A stretch of DNA of 64,000 nt, from positions 124,001 to 188,000 of the forward strand of contig NZ_ABOX02000007.1 of assembly GCF_000172555.1 (NCBI RefSeq). Direction: 5' to 3'. Origin of the DNA: Pedosphaera parvula Ellin514 (GTDB lineage: Bacteria > Verrucomicrobiota > Verrucomicrobiia > Limisphaerales > Pedosphaeraceae). The notes under the pieces are model-generated. The model worked only from the letters and a program-made list of their open reading frames with translations, had not been told where the DNA came from and did no database searches. Every line of letters starts with the position of its first letter. The first letter of the stretch is position 1. Shown piece after piece: positions 55,708-64,000 of this stretch. Position numbers and translations under genes: made by a program.

Positions 55708-57458
55708 TTTTGCTCCTCGAGCTTCGGCTGGTGCATTGGAAGGATTATGACAAAGGTGGCCCCTTCACCAAGTTTGCTTTGCGCTGTAATCAAGCCACCA
55801 TGACGGTCGGTAATGCGACGGCAAACAGCAAGCCCAACTCCTGTCCCCTCGTATTCGCAGCGTCCGTGGAGACGCTGAAACACCGCAAATATCTTCTCCA
55901 AATACTGTTCTTCAAAGCCGATACCGTTGTCTTTGATGGTTAAGATGCAGAATTTATCATCGGCCTTGGCCGTTGGTGGAGGCTTCGGCATGCCGACATC
56001 ATCCTTGACCTCATCGCGAGTAACGACCTTGCATTCAACTTTTACCATCGGAGCTGCGTTCGGCTGGTGAAATTTCAAAGCATTGCTGATTACATTCTGC
56101 AGCAACTGCCGCATTTGAGTTGGATCAGCATCAATCGTGGGGAGCGTTCCTAGAGTCACCTGGGCCTTGCTCTTTTCGATGCTGGTTTCCAGATCCCCCA
56201 ACACTTCCCTTCCAACTGCCATCAAATCGACTGGAACAAACGGATCAGAGGACCGGATCACTCTTGAGAATGCCAGCAGGTCGTTAATCAGCCTTTGCAT
56301 CCGGGCGGCTGCGTTTTGCATGCGATCCAGATAATCGCGCCCTTCCCCCAGCTGGACTAAATCACACTTGACCTTCAGCCGGTCACCGAAAGCTTGAATC
56401 TTGCGGAGCGGTTCCTGTAGATCATGTGAGGCCACGAAGGCAAACTGCTCCAGCTCGGCGTTCGAACTGGCCAACTCCTCCGCCTTGTGGGCAAGCCGGT
56501 CTTCCGCGAGTTTGCGCTCAGTAATGTCTTTAAACATCACCACCGCGCCCACCACCTTGTCCTTTTCCTTGATGTGCGTACGGATGTATTCAGCAGGAAA
56601 TTTGACACCATCCTTTCGCAAAAAGCATTGTTCTGGAAGCCGGTCACCACTCTCAGCTTTGACCCAGTTGAGTTGTTCGTCCGGTATTTTGGATTTCGCG
56701 GAGAAAAATATTTCCTCCTCGGTCTTGCCAATCATTTCTTCCAGTTTCCAACCAGAAATGCGCGCAGCGGCCGGGTTGACGAAGGTCGCTTTTCCCTGAA
56801 GATCGAACCCGCAAATGCCATCGCCAGCGGAGTCCAGAATGAGTTCGTTTCTTCGTTGCAGTTTCTGCAATTCCTGAGTACGAGCCTGGACATGAAGTTC
56901 CAGCACGTCCTTGGAACGTTCGAGTTTTTGCGTTTGCTGGGTAAGACTTTTTTCGGCCAATTTGCGGCGGTTGAGTTCCTCCTGCAAATTAACGTGGGTT
57001 TCAGAAAGAGTTGAATACTTCTTTTCCATCTCATCCCGGACTTTACACGTCTCTTCCTCAGAAATTCTCGCGTCTGCCAATTGGTCTTGAAGTTTCTGAA
57101 TACGCTTTTGAAGTTCCTGGCCGAGTTTTTCCGTGCGGTTTTTTCCCTTGCGTTCCATCCTACGCAGGCCGAACCCCGTGAGTAATAACAGTCCACCGCC
57201 AGTTACTGCGGTCGTCAACCCCAATTGAAGAGCCCAAACTTTGGCACGGGTGGTAACACGCGATATGTCCTCGATGTCTCCTCCCTGGGCGGAGATGGAG
57301 TGCATGCTTTGGATGCCAGACACGTACAGGTAGGCGCTGCCAGCCATGGCAAGCATCAATAGGAACACTGCCGGGATAAGAACCCGTTTAGTGTCAGAAA
57401 GACCCTTCAGGCCTTTATTGTCGGTTGCCTCATCGGCCCATACTGCAGCGGTATTCAT
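55704..57458 (-). CDS. Membrane sensor histidine kinase with PAS domain
   Basis: 584 residues from ATG 57458 (a GTG/TTG-type start 33 bases upstream is possible). Two membrane helices (about 25-50 and 80-100) bound a short outer loop. A long coiled coil (about 105-210, rich in KLGQELQKRIQKLQDQL-type heptads) leads to a PAS domain (about 205-330), HisKA (FVASHDLQEPLRKIQAFGDR) and HATPase (NVISNALKFHQP, DNGIGFEEQYLEKIFAVFQR, GTGVGLAVCRRI). The FVASHDLQEPLRK type is usual for phytochrome-like light or redox kinases, but no GAF-PHY is present. First gene of a three-gene signalling operon. Confidence 0.95.
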   Translation of the reverse strand: MNTAAVWADEATDNKGLKGLSDTKRVLIPAVFLLMLAMAGSAYLYVSGIQSMHSISAQGGDIEDISRVTTRAKVWALQLGLTTAVTGGGLLLLTGFGLRRMERKGKNRTEKLGQELQKRIQKLQDQLADARISEEETCKVRDEMEKKYSTLSETHVNLQEELNRRKLAEKSLTQQTQKLERSKDVLELHVQARTQELQKLQRRNELILDSAGDGICGFDLQGKATFVNPAAARISGWKLEEMIGKTEEEIFFSAKSKIPDEQLNWVKAESGDRLPEQCFLRKDGVKFPAEYIRTHIKEKDKVVGAVVMFKDITERKLAEDRLAHKAEELASSNAELEQFAFVASHDLQEPLRKIQAFGDRLKVKCDLVQLGEGRDYLDRMQNAAARMQRLINDLLAFSRVIRSSDPFVPVDLMAVGREVLGDLETSIEKSKAQVTLGTLPTIDADPTQMRQLLQNVISNALKFHQPNAAPMVKVECKVVTRDEVKDDVGMPKPPPTAKADDKFCILTIKDNGIGFEEQYLEKIFAVFQRLHGRCEYEGTGVGLAVCRRITDRHGGLITAQSKLGEGATFVIILPMHQPKLEEQK

Positions 57459-57796
57459 CGCAAATAATGAGTTCTCATTGAGTTTTCTCAACCATTGGCT
57501 TCCGCAAAACCTGACAAAAGCCGTTACTCCGCCCTGTAATCATGCGAAGCTCCTTAGACAGGAGCAGATTACAGGCCAGAAGCATCACGATTTTGAAACT
57601 TTGGCGCGGGACTTTCTTTACCTCCTTTAGTCAACCTACGGGTTTACAAGATACACTTTTTGTACTTAAATTGGACAGTGGTGATGCATTTCGCGACATA
57701 TTCGGTGAAAGCTTTTTTGGCCGGGGCTTTAGGAAGCCATACGGCCTGCGTTTTTGCAAATATAAGAAAGTCTCGTCGTTCCAGAGAAGGATAAGG
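57459..57796. other. Divergent intergenic region between the kinase operon and lpxI
   Basis: 338 bases. Its most notable content is the nested hairpin at 57533-57575. The part next to lpxI has GAAGG-rich ribosome-site sequence before ATG 57797. No gene is supported here. Confidence 0.55.
57533..57575. repeat. Nested inverted repeat in the kinase-lpxI intergenic region
   Basis: Outer arms CCTGTAATC (57533-57541) and GATTACAGG (57567-57575), inner arms GCTCCT (57549-57554) and AGGAGC (57560-57565). The inner loop is TAGAC and the left bulge is ATGCGAA. The structure is too symmetric to be chance, is not followed by a T run, and could be a regulatory site, a small structured RNA or a relic of a mobile element. 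Confidence 0.5.
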
Positions 57797-58627
57797 ATGG
57801 TCCACTCTCATACTTTAGGAATAATTGCGGGGAACAGGTCGCTTCCGCTCATTTTTGCCCGCCAGGCCCGGAGCATGGGCATTAAGAAGCTGGTTGCTGT
57901 CGGATTTGAGAATGAGACCGATCCAAAACTAGCTGAACTGGTGGATGAGTTGATCTGGCTTAGGGTTGGTCAGCTCTCAAAAATGATTTCTGCCTTTACT
58001 GATCGGGGTGTTACGCAATGTGTGATGGTTGGGCAGATTTCACCCAAAAACCTTTTCGACTTGCGACCCGACTTGCGGGCGATGACGCTGCTCTTCAAAT
58101 TGAAAGAGAAGAATGCGCACACGATATTTGGTGCAATCGCAAACGAGTTGAAGAAGGATGGGGTGGAGTTGATTGAAGCGATTCCCTGGCTTGAGCCATT
58201 AATGCCGGCCGGTGAGTTTCGACTCGGTCCGAAGTTGTCTTCCGATCAACAAGCAGACCTTGCGTTCGGCTACAAGATTGCGAAGGAGATTTCACGTCTG
58301 GAAGTTGGGCAGATTGTGGTGGTGAAGAATGGAACGGTGTTGGCGGTGGAAGGCTTTGAAGGGACGGATAAATGTCTGGCGCGCGGCGGTGAACTGGCGG
58401 GTAAGGACGGCGGTGCCATCGCAGTCAAAGTAGCCAAGGAGAAGCATGATCTGCGATTTGATATTCCTTGCATTGGCCCACAGACATTGGAAACCTGCGT
58501 AGCGGCACGAGTTTCTGTGCTGGCTTTGGAGGCGGGAAGAACACTGCTCCTGGAACCGGAAGTTTGCGAACAGCTTGCCAGAAAGCATAAAATTACGCTT
58601 ACTACCGTCTCTGAAACGAAAATTTGA
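57797..58627 (+). CDS. lpxI: UDP-2,3-diacylglucosamine diphosphatase LpxI
   Basis: 276 residues from ATG 57797 with AGAAGG/AAGG just upstream. LpxI (DUF1009) features: LGIIAGNRSLPLIFARQAR, CVMVGQISPKNLF, EAIPWLEPLMPAGEF, VVVKNGTVLAVEGFEGTD and DIPCIGPQTLETC. It removes UMP from UDP-2,3-diacylglucosamine to give lipid X, the step done by LpxH in E. coli, so the organism makes lipid A. Neighbours are not lipid A genes. Confidence 0.95.
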   Translation: MVHSHTLGIIAGNRSLPLIFARQARSMGIKKLVAVGFENETDPKLAELVDELIWLRVGQLSKMISAFTDRGVTQCVMVGQISPKNLFDLRPDLRAMTLLFKLKEKNAHTIFGAIANELKKDGVELIEAIPWLEPLMPAGEFRLGPKLSSDQQADLAFGYKIAKEISRLEVGQIVVVKNGTVLAVEGFEGTDKCLARGGELAGKDGGAIAVKVAKEKHDLRFDIPCIGPQTLETCVAARVSVLALEAGRTLLLEPEVCEQLARKHKITLTTVSETKI

Positions 58628-58668
58628 GATTATGTCGGGAAATAGAATCTGAATTTAACAAAATTGCT

Positions 58669-59175
58669 ATGTTATCGTCTCACGAATTACTTGGGTTTAT
58701 GTCACCCACTCTCGCAGCGGAGATCCTCTCCTATGCTTATGAAACCGACAAGCCGCTGTATCGGGCCATGCTGGGCGCTGTAGCAGAAGCGCGCAAGGTG
58801 CGCCCAGTCTTCCTGGAGCGTCAACCCCGGGCTCAACGTCACACCACCATGCTTTCCACGCTGACCCGTCCCGCCATGGAACCCGCTGCCGGAAATCTCA
58901 TTCGGACCTGGCTGGTAAAAAAACAAAATCCCATGCTCGTGCAATACCTGGATGCGCTCGGGATTCCGCACAAGGAAGGTGTGGTGGATGATCTCCCCCC
59001 TGCCATGGACGATGAAAAGCTCAAGGCTGCAGTTGAGGGATTGTTATCCAAATTTCCTCATGAAGAGGTGGCAGTTTACCTGCTCGCCTTTAACGAAATG
59101 AATGAAGCCAACTGGCCAAATTTGAAGGCCATGCTTGAAACTGATCCACGTCTTCAGCTAGGAGCACAAGCTTAG
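58669..59175 (+). CDS. Conserved-looking protein of unknown function after lpxI
   Basis: 168 residues from ATG 58669. No signal or membrane segment. Mostly helical: LSSHELLGFMSPTLAAEILS, LYRAMLGAVAEARKVRPVFL, GNLIRTWLVKKQNPMLVQYL and NEMNEANWPNLKAMLETDP. Not recognised. It lies 42 bases after lpxI and 98 before gnd and is probably in the same transcript as lpxI. Confidence 0.7.
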   Translation: MLSSHELLGFMSPTLAAEILSYAYETDKPLYRAMLGAVAEARKVRPVFLERQPRAQRHTTMLSTLTRPAMEPAAGNLIRTWLVKKQNPMLVQYLDALGIPHKEGVVDDLPPAMDDEKLKAAVEGLLSKFPHEEVAVYLLAFNEMNEANWPNLKAMLETDPRLQLGAQA

Positions 59176-59273
59176 GCAGGTTTACCGACTCAGGTAAGAA
59201 TTAGGCAGCGGTTGTAAAAACCACTGGCGCAGAGTAACTAGTTAGTAACGTATTTATCGAAGGAAAACACAAA

Positions 59274-60728
59274 ATGGAACCTCAAGCGGATATTGCACTA
59301 ATCGGGCTCGCAGTGATGGGGCAAAACCTCATCCTAAACATGAATGACCACGGTTATACAGTGGTCGCTTTTAATCGCACCGTTTCCAAGGTGGATGAGT
59401 TCTTGAACAAGGAAGCCAAGGGAACCAAGGTCATCGGCGCGCATTCCATCCCGGAGATGGTTTCGCTACTCAAGCGTCCGCGTCGCGTGATGCTCATGGT
59501 AAAGGCAGGCCCTCCGGTTGATGAGTTCATTGAACAATTGATCCCTCATCTCGAACCGGGCGACATCATCATCGATGGCGGCAATTCCCTGTTCCAGGAT
59601 ACAATACGCCGGACCAAGTATGTCGAATCCAAAGGTCTGCTTTATATTGGCACCGGTGTTTCCGGTGGTGAAGAAGGGGCACGCAATGGTCCTTCCATTA
59701 TGCCTGGCGGTTCACCGGCTGCCTGGCCACACGTGAAGGAAATTTTCCAGAGCATCGCTGCCAAGGTGGATGACGGCGTCCCATGCTGCGATTGGGTTGG
59801 CGAAAATGGCGCAGGTCACTATGTAAAAATGGTGCATAATGGCATCGAATACGGTGACATGGAATTAATTTGCGAGGCTTATCAGCTGATGAAGGATGGC
59901 CTCGGGATGACCGCTGATGAAATGAGCCAGGTTTTTGCCGAATGGAATAAAGGAGAACTGGACTCGTACCTGATCGACATCACCGCCAAAATCCTGGCCT
60001 TTAAAGACACTGATGGCCAGCCGTTGGTGGATAATATCCAGGATACTGCCGGCCAGAAGGGAACGGGCAAATGGACCGTGATTTCTTCGATGGATATGGG
60101 CATACCCATCACGTTGATCGCTGAGGCGGTTTATTCCCGCAGTGTTTCGGCATTGAAGGAGGAACGAGTGGCCGCCGCCAAGAAATTGAAGGGACCGCGG
60201 CCCAAGATCAGCACAGACCGCGCAAAATTCATTGAGGACATCCGTCGCGCGTTGTATGCCTCAAAAATCATTTCGTACACCCAAGGCTACATGTTGATGC
60301 GCGCAGCGGCGAAGGAGTACAAGTGGAATCTCAACTATGGCGGCATTGCCCTGATGTGGCGCGGTGGGTGCATCATCCGCAGCCGGTTCCTGGGCAAAAT
60401 CAAGGAAGCTTACGACGCGAATCCAAAGCTTACGAACCTCCTGCTCGACAAATTCTTCAAGGGCGCCATCAAGGAATCGCAACGCTCCTGGCGTAATGTT
60501 GTCGCCATCGCAGCCAAGAAGGGCATCCCGACGCCGGCGTTCTCAACTGCGCTTAACTTTTACGATGCCTACAGATCGGCCCGGTTGCCGGCAAACCTGT
60601 TGCAAGCCCAACGCGATTACTTCGGCGCGCACACCTATGAGCGCATCGACAAACCCCGTGGCGAATTCTTTCATACCAATTGGACAGGTCATGGCGGAGA
60701 TGTTGCCTCCGGCAGTTACAACGCGTAA
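59274..60728 (+). CDS. gnd: 6-phosphogluconate dehydrogenase, decarboxylating
   Basis: 484 residues, usual length for the long Gnd form. NADP site IALIGLAVMGQNLILNMNDH, substrate segments IIDGGNSLFQDT and GVSGGEEGARNGPSIMPGG, catalytic Lys and Asn in YVKMVHNGIEYGDMEL, and GKWTVISSMDMGIPITLIAE. It converts 6-phosphogluconate to ribulose 5-phosphate and CO2, making NADPH. Ribosome site AAGGA 12 bases upstream. A terminator follows at 60744-60777. Confidence 0.97.
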   Translation: MEPQADIALIGLAVMGQNLILNMNDHGYTVVAFNRTVSKVDEFLNKEAKGTKVIGAHSIPEMVSLLKRPRRVMLMVKAGPPVDEFIEQLIPHLEPGDIIIDGGNSLFQDTIRRTKYVESKGLLYIGTGVSGGEEGARNGPSIMPGGSPAAWPHVKEIFQSIAAKVDDGVPCCDWVGENGAGHYVKMVHNGIEYGDMELICEAYQLMKDGLGMTADEMSQVFAEWNKGELDSYLIDITAKILAFKDTDGQPLVDNIQDTAGQKGTGKWTVISSMDMGIPITLIAEAVYSRSVSALKEERVAAAKKLKGPRPKISTDRAKFIEDIRRALYASKIISYTQGYMLMRAAAKEYKWNLNYGGIALMWRGGCIIRSRFLGKIKEAYDANPKLTNLLLDKFFKGAIKESQRSWRNVVAIAAKKGIPTPAFSTALNFYDAYRSARLPANLLQAQRDYFGAHTYERIDKPRGEFFHTNWTGHGGDVASGSYNA

Positions 60729-60743
60729 GAATTGAATCATGTG

Positions 60744-60777
60744 GCGGGTGGAAGGGATTTGAACCTCTTCCGCCCGC
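60744..60777 (+). terminator. Rho-independent terminator of gnd
   Basis: GCGGGTGGAAG / CTTCCGCCCGC, an 11-bp stem with one G-U pair and a 12-base loop, followed by TTTTCTG. It begins 16 bases after the gnd stop. Confidence 0.88.
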
Positions 60778-60814
60778 TTTTCTGTTCACGTCAGAATCAA
60801 CCAAAATTTAAAGT

Positions 60815-61699
60815 ATGAGCGACCCGGCACAGGTTTTAAAAGATTTCAAACCAACCAAAGAATTTTTCATCGGCATTGACTCTGATGGGTGCATCTTCGA
60901 CTCGATGGAAATCAAGCATAAGGAATGTTTCGTGCCGATGTTTATCAAACATTTCAACCTGCAGGCGGTGAGCAAGTATGCGCGCGAGACCTGGGAGTTT
61001 GTAAATCTGTATTCCAAAACCCGTGGGGCAAATCGTTTCCCTGCCCTCTCCCGTGCCTTGAATCTTTTAAGGGAGCGCCCGGAAGTCATTGCCCGTGGAG
61101 TTAAGATTCCCGATACGAAAGCGCTGGATGAATGGATTGCGCGCGAGTCCAAATTGGGCAATGCCACGCTGGCTGCCGAGGTGAAAAATGGCAATACCGG
61201 GCTGGCCCAGGTCAAGGCATGGTCCGATGCGGTGAATGCCTGCATTGATGATATTGTTCATGGTGTCCCCCCTTTTCCATGCGTTCGTGAAAGTTTGGAG
61301 AAGATCAGCCAAAAGGCCGATTCCATGGTAATCTCACAAACTCCGACTCCAGCACTCGAACGGGAATGGGCTGAGCACGGGCTTCGAAACTTTGTGAAAA
61401 TTATTGCCGGCCAGGAAATGGGAACGAAGACGGAACATCTGAAGTTTGCTGCCGATGATAAATACGTGCCCACCAAAATCCTGATGATTGGTGATGCACC
61501 CGGCGATTACAAGGCTGCCAAAGCGAATCACGCATTATTTTATCCGATTACTCCAGGACGCGAGGAGCAGTCATGGAAACGCTTTCAGGATGAAGCTTTG
61601 GACCGTTTCTTCGCAGGAACTTATGCTGGTGATTACGAGGCCAAACTTGTAAAAGAGTTTGATGCCAGCCTTCCAGAGAAGCCGACCTGGCAAGTGTAA
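60815..61699 (+). CDS. HAD-superfamily hydrolase
   Basis: 294 residues. HAD motifs: IGIDSDGCIFDSM (nucleophile Asp and DxD), VISQTP (motif II), and MIGDAPGDYKAAKA (motif IV). A helical cap (about 45-150) lies between motifs I and II, larger than in phosphoglycolate phosphatase. It is a phosphatase or related phosphotransferase of unknown substrate. Location after gnd and its terminator gives no clear pathway link. Confidence 0.88.
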   Translation: MSDPAQVLKDFKPTKEFFIGIDSDGCIFDSMEIKHKECFVPMFIKHFNLQAVSKYARETWEFVNLYSKTRGANRFPALSRALNLLRERPEVIARGVKIPDTKALDEWIARESKLGNATLAAEVKNGNTGLAQVKAWSDAVNACIDDIVHGVPPFPCVRESLEKISQKADSMVISQTPTPALEREWAEHGLRNFVKIIAGQEMGTKTEHLKFAADDKYVPTKILMIGDAPGDYKAAKANHALFYPITPGREEQSWKRFQDEALDRFFAGTYAGDYEAKLVKEFDASLPEKPTWQV

Positions 61700-61768
61700 A
61701 ATTCGTTTGTTCGCAAGAGTGTAACGATTGACCGGATGGCATTTTATTCCTAGCTTCTGGTCAATTAT

Positions 61769-62279
61769 TTGAACTCAGACTTCCTTTTGGGAGCGAAGGG
61801 AAGTGATCCGGCAGAAAAGAATATCCCGTCAGAAGCTTTTCATCTCGGGTATATAAAGGCTTTCGATGGTGTTCGGGGTGTTGCCATCCTTCTTGTGCTG
61901 GCCTTCCTTGCTGAATTAACCGGTGATTATACCGGTTTCATAGGCGTCGACCTGTTTTCGTCCTCAGCGGTTTTTAAATCACTTCATTCTGGAACTTGTC
62001 ACCTCCACGACAGGTTTGTTCCGGTGGATATTGCAAATACCGGCATTGGTATTTGCAGGCAGAATCTCCTATGGGTTGTATTTATGCCACTACCCTGTAT
62101 TTCTTCTGCTCAAAGATCATAGCGTAGCCGGATGGCAGTATGTTTCGATTCCCATAGTCCTCGCCATAACCCTGGCCTTATACTATTTGGTGGAATTACC
62201 CTGCTTGAAATTAAAACGCAGATTTACAGTAGCGAAAAAGCACAACTCGAAACTGACTCCGGTTATAAGCAAGAGTTAG
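61769..62279 (+). pseudogene. Remnant of an acyltransferase-3 (OafA-type) gene, middle deleted
   Basis: The 5' part has YIKAFDGVRGVAILLVLAFL and TGFIGVDLF, the start of an acyltransferase-3 protein (family usually has His in the R-x10-H motif; here it is Leu/Ala-rich). The frame fails near 62015 and the 3' part resumes in another frame with GRISYGLYLCHYPVFLLL and LPCLKLKRRF, the last two helices. Total coding is about 170 residues against 350-400 normal, so about half the gene is missing. It cannot make a working enzyme. Confidence 0.75.
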
Positions 62280-62337
62280 CCGGGCTGAAATGACGTTGTT
62301 GACTCTCTCGAAAAGGACGTGCTTTTGAACTGCACCC

Positions 62338-63468
62338 TCAAGTCTTCATACTGTCCGGATCAAGTCCCACACTTTTACACCAATCACAATAAGCAAAAGG
62401 AGAAATTTCCGAAGGTTTAATCTCACTCCGACCACCCCAGAAGACGTTTGTGTAGCTTACAGGAATACCCACTTCTTTCAGATGCTTATCAATGGCCGCT
62501 TTGTGCGCCAGCACCAGATCCTTATCCGTTCCATGAGCCACGCCCATGATATTGACATTGCGGAATTCCGGCCCGCCCTCCCGCCAATAAGCGTGGGTCA
62601 TGATGTGATGTCGGCCCACCTGGCGACCGGTTTCTATTTCCCTGCCAGCTGGAACGGCCCAATGGAACAAGGCATTAAAGCGAGTCACCCGTTCCCCGTC
62701 CTGCAAGGGTTTCACGTGTTCGAGGAAAGTAGAGAACCGGCCAATGATCTTCCTCTTGTTCAGGTCTTCGGCAATCGCGTGGAACTTTTCCAGTGAGACG
62801 TCGGCTTCTTCAGCCCTCGCATCCCAAATGTTTTCCCGAATCTCTTCAGGCCGGAACTCCCGCTTCAAAGCGGTCAAAATCTTCCACTCCTCATCGTTGA
62901 GATTGACGACCTGCACTTCTGTCACCTCCGCCAATTCTTCGCTTTTGCTGCCCGGCTCCATGCCGCGACGACGGGTATGCCCCACCCCAAGCGCAAACAG
63001 GCGTTTGGCCGGCATCAGACGAAAGTGTTCCGCGCCAGTTTGCTTTGCCAAAAATTCGCAATGTTTCGTCATCGAATATCCCTGCGGAACTTTCAGGGTG
63101 GTCCAGAGCTTGTAATTCGATCCGGGTGTGGCGGCATCGGTGGAACGAGTGACGACATGGCCCGAAAATGGATCCTGCTGGAACATGTAATCAAAAGCAG
63201 CGTCCAATTTGCCTTGGGGAACCTGCCAGGCAATAAGGGAGCCTTGCGCAAGATTGGTGGCGAGCAAGGTTTGACGCACGCGCCTAATCGTGCCGGCGGC
63301 GACCATGGCTTGAATCCGTTCGATCACAATGGGGAGTTCGACGCCGGAGAGCCGGGAGATTTCGCCCAAAGGATTCCGCTGAAAGCCTTGAATTCGGTCT
63401 TCCGACACGGCCAGAATCCTGGCGTTAATCGGGTCAGTAAAATTAACGGGCACGGTCGATAGATTCAT
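62338..63468 (-). CDS. Siroheme-decarboxylase-like protein, two AsnC/Lrp-type halves fused
   Basis: 376 residues. Two units, each a winged helix plus an AsnC-type ligand domain: first HTH about 15-62 (FQRNPLGEISRLSGVELPIV) and domain about 70-150; second HTH about 195-245 (LNDEEWKILTALKREFRPEE) and domain about 255-350. This is the AhbA/AhbB (NirDL/GH) plan, which in sulfate reducers and denitrifiers removes two carboxyls from siroheme as a heterodimer; here both halves are one chain. CDWCKSVG near the C-terminus is unusual. No other ahb or nir gene is present, so the substrate is uncertain. Confidence 0.8.
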   Translation of the reverse strand: MNLSTVPVNFTDPINARILAVSEDRIQGFQRNPLGEISRLSGVELPIVIERIQAMVAAGTIRRVRQTLLATNLAQGSLIAWQVPQGKLDAAFDYMFQQDPFSGHVVTRSTDAATPGSNYKLWTTLKVPQGYSMTKHCEFLAKQTGAEHFRLMPAKRLFALGVGHTRRRGMEPGSKSEELAEVTEVQVVNLNDEEWKILTALKREFRPEEIRENIWDARAEEADVSLEKFHAIAEDLNKRKIIGRFSTFLEHVKPLQDGERVTRFNALFHWAVPAGREIETGRQVGRHHIMTHAYWREGGPEFRNVNIMGVAHGTDKDLVLAHKAAIDKHLKEVGIPVSYTNVFWGGRSEIKPSEISPFAYCDWCKSVGLDPDSMKT

Positions 63469-63487
63469 CAGTGACTAGAGTAAGCTA

Positions 63488-63502
63488 ACTCGGTTTCCGA
63501 GT
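63488..63502. promoter_or_regulatory. Small palindrome 20 bases upstream of the AhbAB-like gene
   Basis: ACTCGGTTTCCGAGT, 6-bp arms around TTT, in the divergent region between the 63468 and 63617 starts. It is a candidate operator; too short to be sure. Confidence 0.3.
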
Positions 63503-63616
63503 CGAACATTCTTGGGTAAATACCGCTAAATGACAATCTTTTCATTTGTGATTCATGCAAGGTTCACGAGATTCTGGTGAGATGATGAAGGTCCTGAAAC
63601 CAAAAAAATTAAAACT

Positions 63617-64000
63617 ATGAAATCAAAACAGATTATTTGCTCCACACTTATCATTACCGCCCTCCTCGGCACTGGACTAAACCGCGCCCTGGCCGCTGAT
63701 GATGCCAAGTTGCTCGCCAAGGCCAAGATCACCAAGGAACAGGCTGAAAAGACAGCTTTGGAAAAGGTCCCCGGCGGCACCATCAAGGAAGGCGAACTCG
63801 AGGAAGAAAAAGGCAAGCTGATCTGGTCTTTTGACATTTCCAAGGAAGGCACCAAGAACATCACTGAAGTGAATGTGGACGCCATGACTGGTGCCGTTAT
63901 CGCAGTCGACGTGGAAACACCAAAGGACGAAGCAAAAGAAGCCAAGGAAGAGGCCAAGGAAAAGAAAGGCAAGAAGGCCGAGAAGGATGATGATGACGAT
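63617..64000 (+). CDS. Secreted PepSY-domain protein (3' end outside window)
   Basis: 128 codons seen from ATG 63617. Signal peptide (about 1-26, ends LNRALAADD), then one PepSY unit: ITKEQAEKTALEKVPGGTIK, EGELEEEKGKLIWSFDIS and TEVNVDAMTGAVIAVDVETP. A Lys/Glu/Asp-rich tail (KEEAKEKKGKKAEKDDDDD) continues past the window. PepSY proteins are often periplasmic peptidase inhibitors or metal- and signal-related. The gene is divergent from the AhbAB-like gene. Confidence 0.88.
   Translation, partial: MKSKQIICSTLIITALLGTGLNRALAADDAKLLAKAKITKEQAEKTALEKVPGGTIKEGELEEEKGKLIWSFDISKEGTKNITEVNVDAMTGAVIAVDVETPKDEAKEAKEEAKEKKGKKAEKDDDDD

Noticed and set aside
63553-63972. Minus-strand open frame, rich in Ser and Phe
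   Set aside because: It is the reverse complement of the PepSY gene, which has a signal peptide and a domain match.
1-64000. CRISPR arrays, prophage, transposase or integrase genes
   Set aside because: No regular spacer-repeat units and no recognisable mobile-element proteins were seen on either strand.

Overview
The window looks like chromosomal DNA of an aerobic, Gram-negative soil or freshwater bacterium, most likely Verrucomicrobiota of the Pedosphaera/Limisphaerales type. This is inferred from alternative complex III (ACIII) respiratory operons, a lipid A gene (lpxI), a DUF2934 protein, a small protein with an SPAAR-AAQR-RW motif typical of that phylum, many secreted proteins of unknown function and moderate GC. 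No rRNA, tRNA, CRISPR array, phage or intact insertion sequence was found.

Layout. 1-1246: end of a shikimate kinase gene and queG. 1390-12569 (minus): respiratory module 1, actABCDEF, a small membrane protein, a CcoN-like subunit, a CcoO-like monohaem subunit and a cytochrome c. 13199-15181 (plus): rhomboid protease, a small basic protein and a secreted cysteine-peptidase-like protein. 15182-27529 (minus): respiratory module 2, a second actABCDEF set, a paralogous small membrane protein, Sco and a caa3 oxidase (coxBACD). 27744-29963: a YjfLMC-like set (DUF350 membrane protein, glutathionylspermidine-synthase-like ATP-grasp enzyme, Ser/Tyr-rich lipoprotein). 30404-37034: a response regulator and a 1,874-residue single-module NRPS. 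37496-41840: htpG, a DUF2934 protein, a hydrolase remnant and an NDH-2 fused to a cyclic-nucleotide-binding domain. 42064-46609: small unknown genes, a partial gene duplication and a gene-poor stretch. 46610-52400: a flavin disulfide reductase, DUF3142 protein, a large secreted protein and a double NIPSNAP protein. 52502-57458: a kinase/regulator/hybrid-kinase signalling set. 57797-64000: lpxI, gnd, a HAD hydrolase, an acyltransferase remnant, a fused siroheme-decarboxylase-like protein and the start of a PepSY protein.

How it works together. Quinol from NDH-2 and other dehydrogenases would be oxidised by two ACIII complexes. Module 2 hands electrons to an A2-type caa3 oxidase with all metal ligands present. 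Module 1 resembles an ACIII-cbb3 operon, but its CcoN-like subunit lacks every histidine that binds haem b, haem b3 and CuB in cbb3 oxidases. It therefore cannot be a conventional oxygen reductase, and this is the most unusual feature of the window.

Gene integrity. Three otherwise well-conserved genes (actF of module 1, actC of module 2 and the 49354-51640 gene) each carry one single-base frameshift at a short homopolymer, which suggests base-call errors or very recent lesions. Two other genes (hydrolase at 39811-40156, acyltransferase at 61769-62279) are real remnants with their middles deleted.
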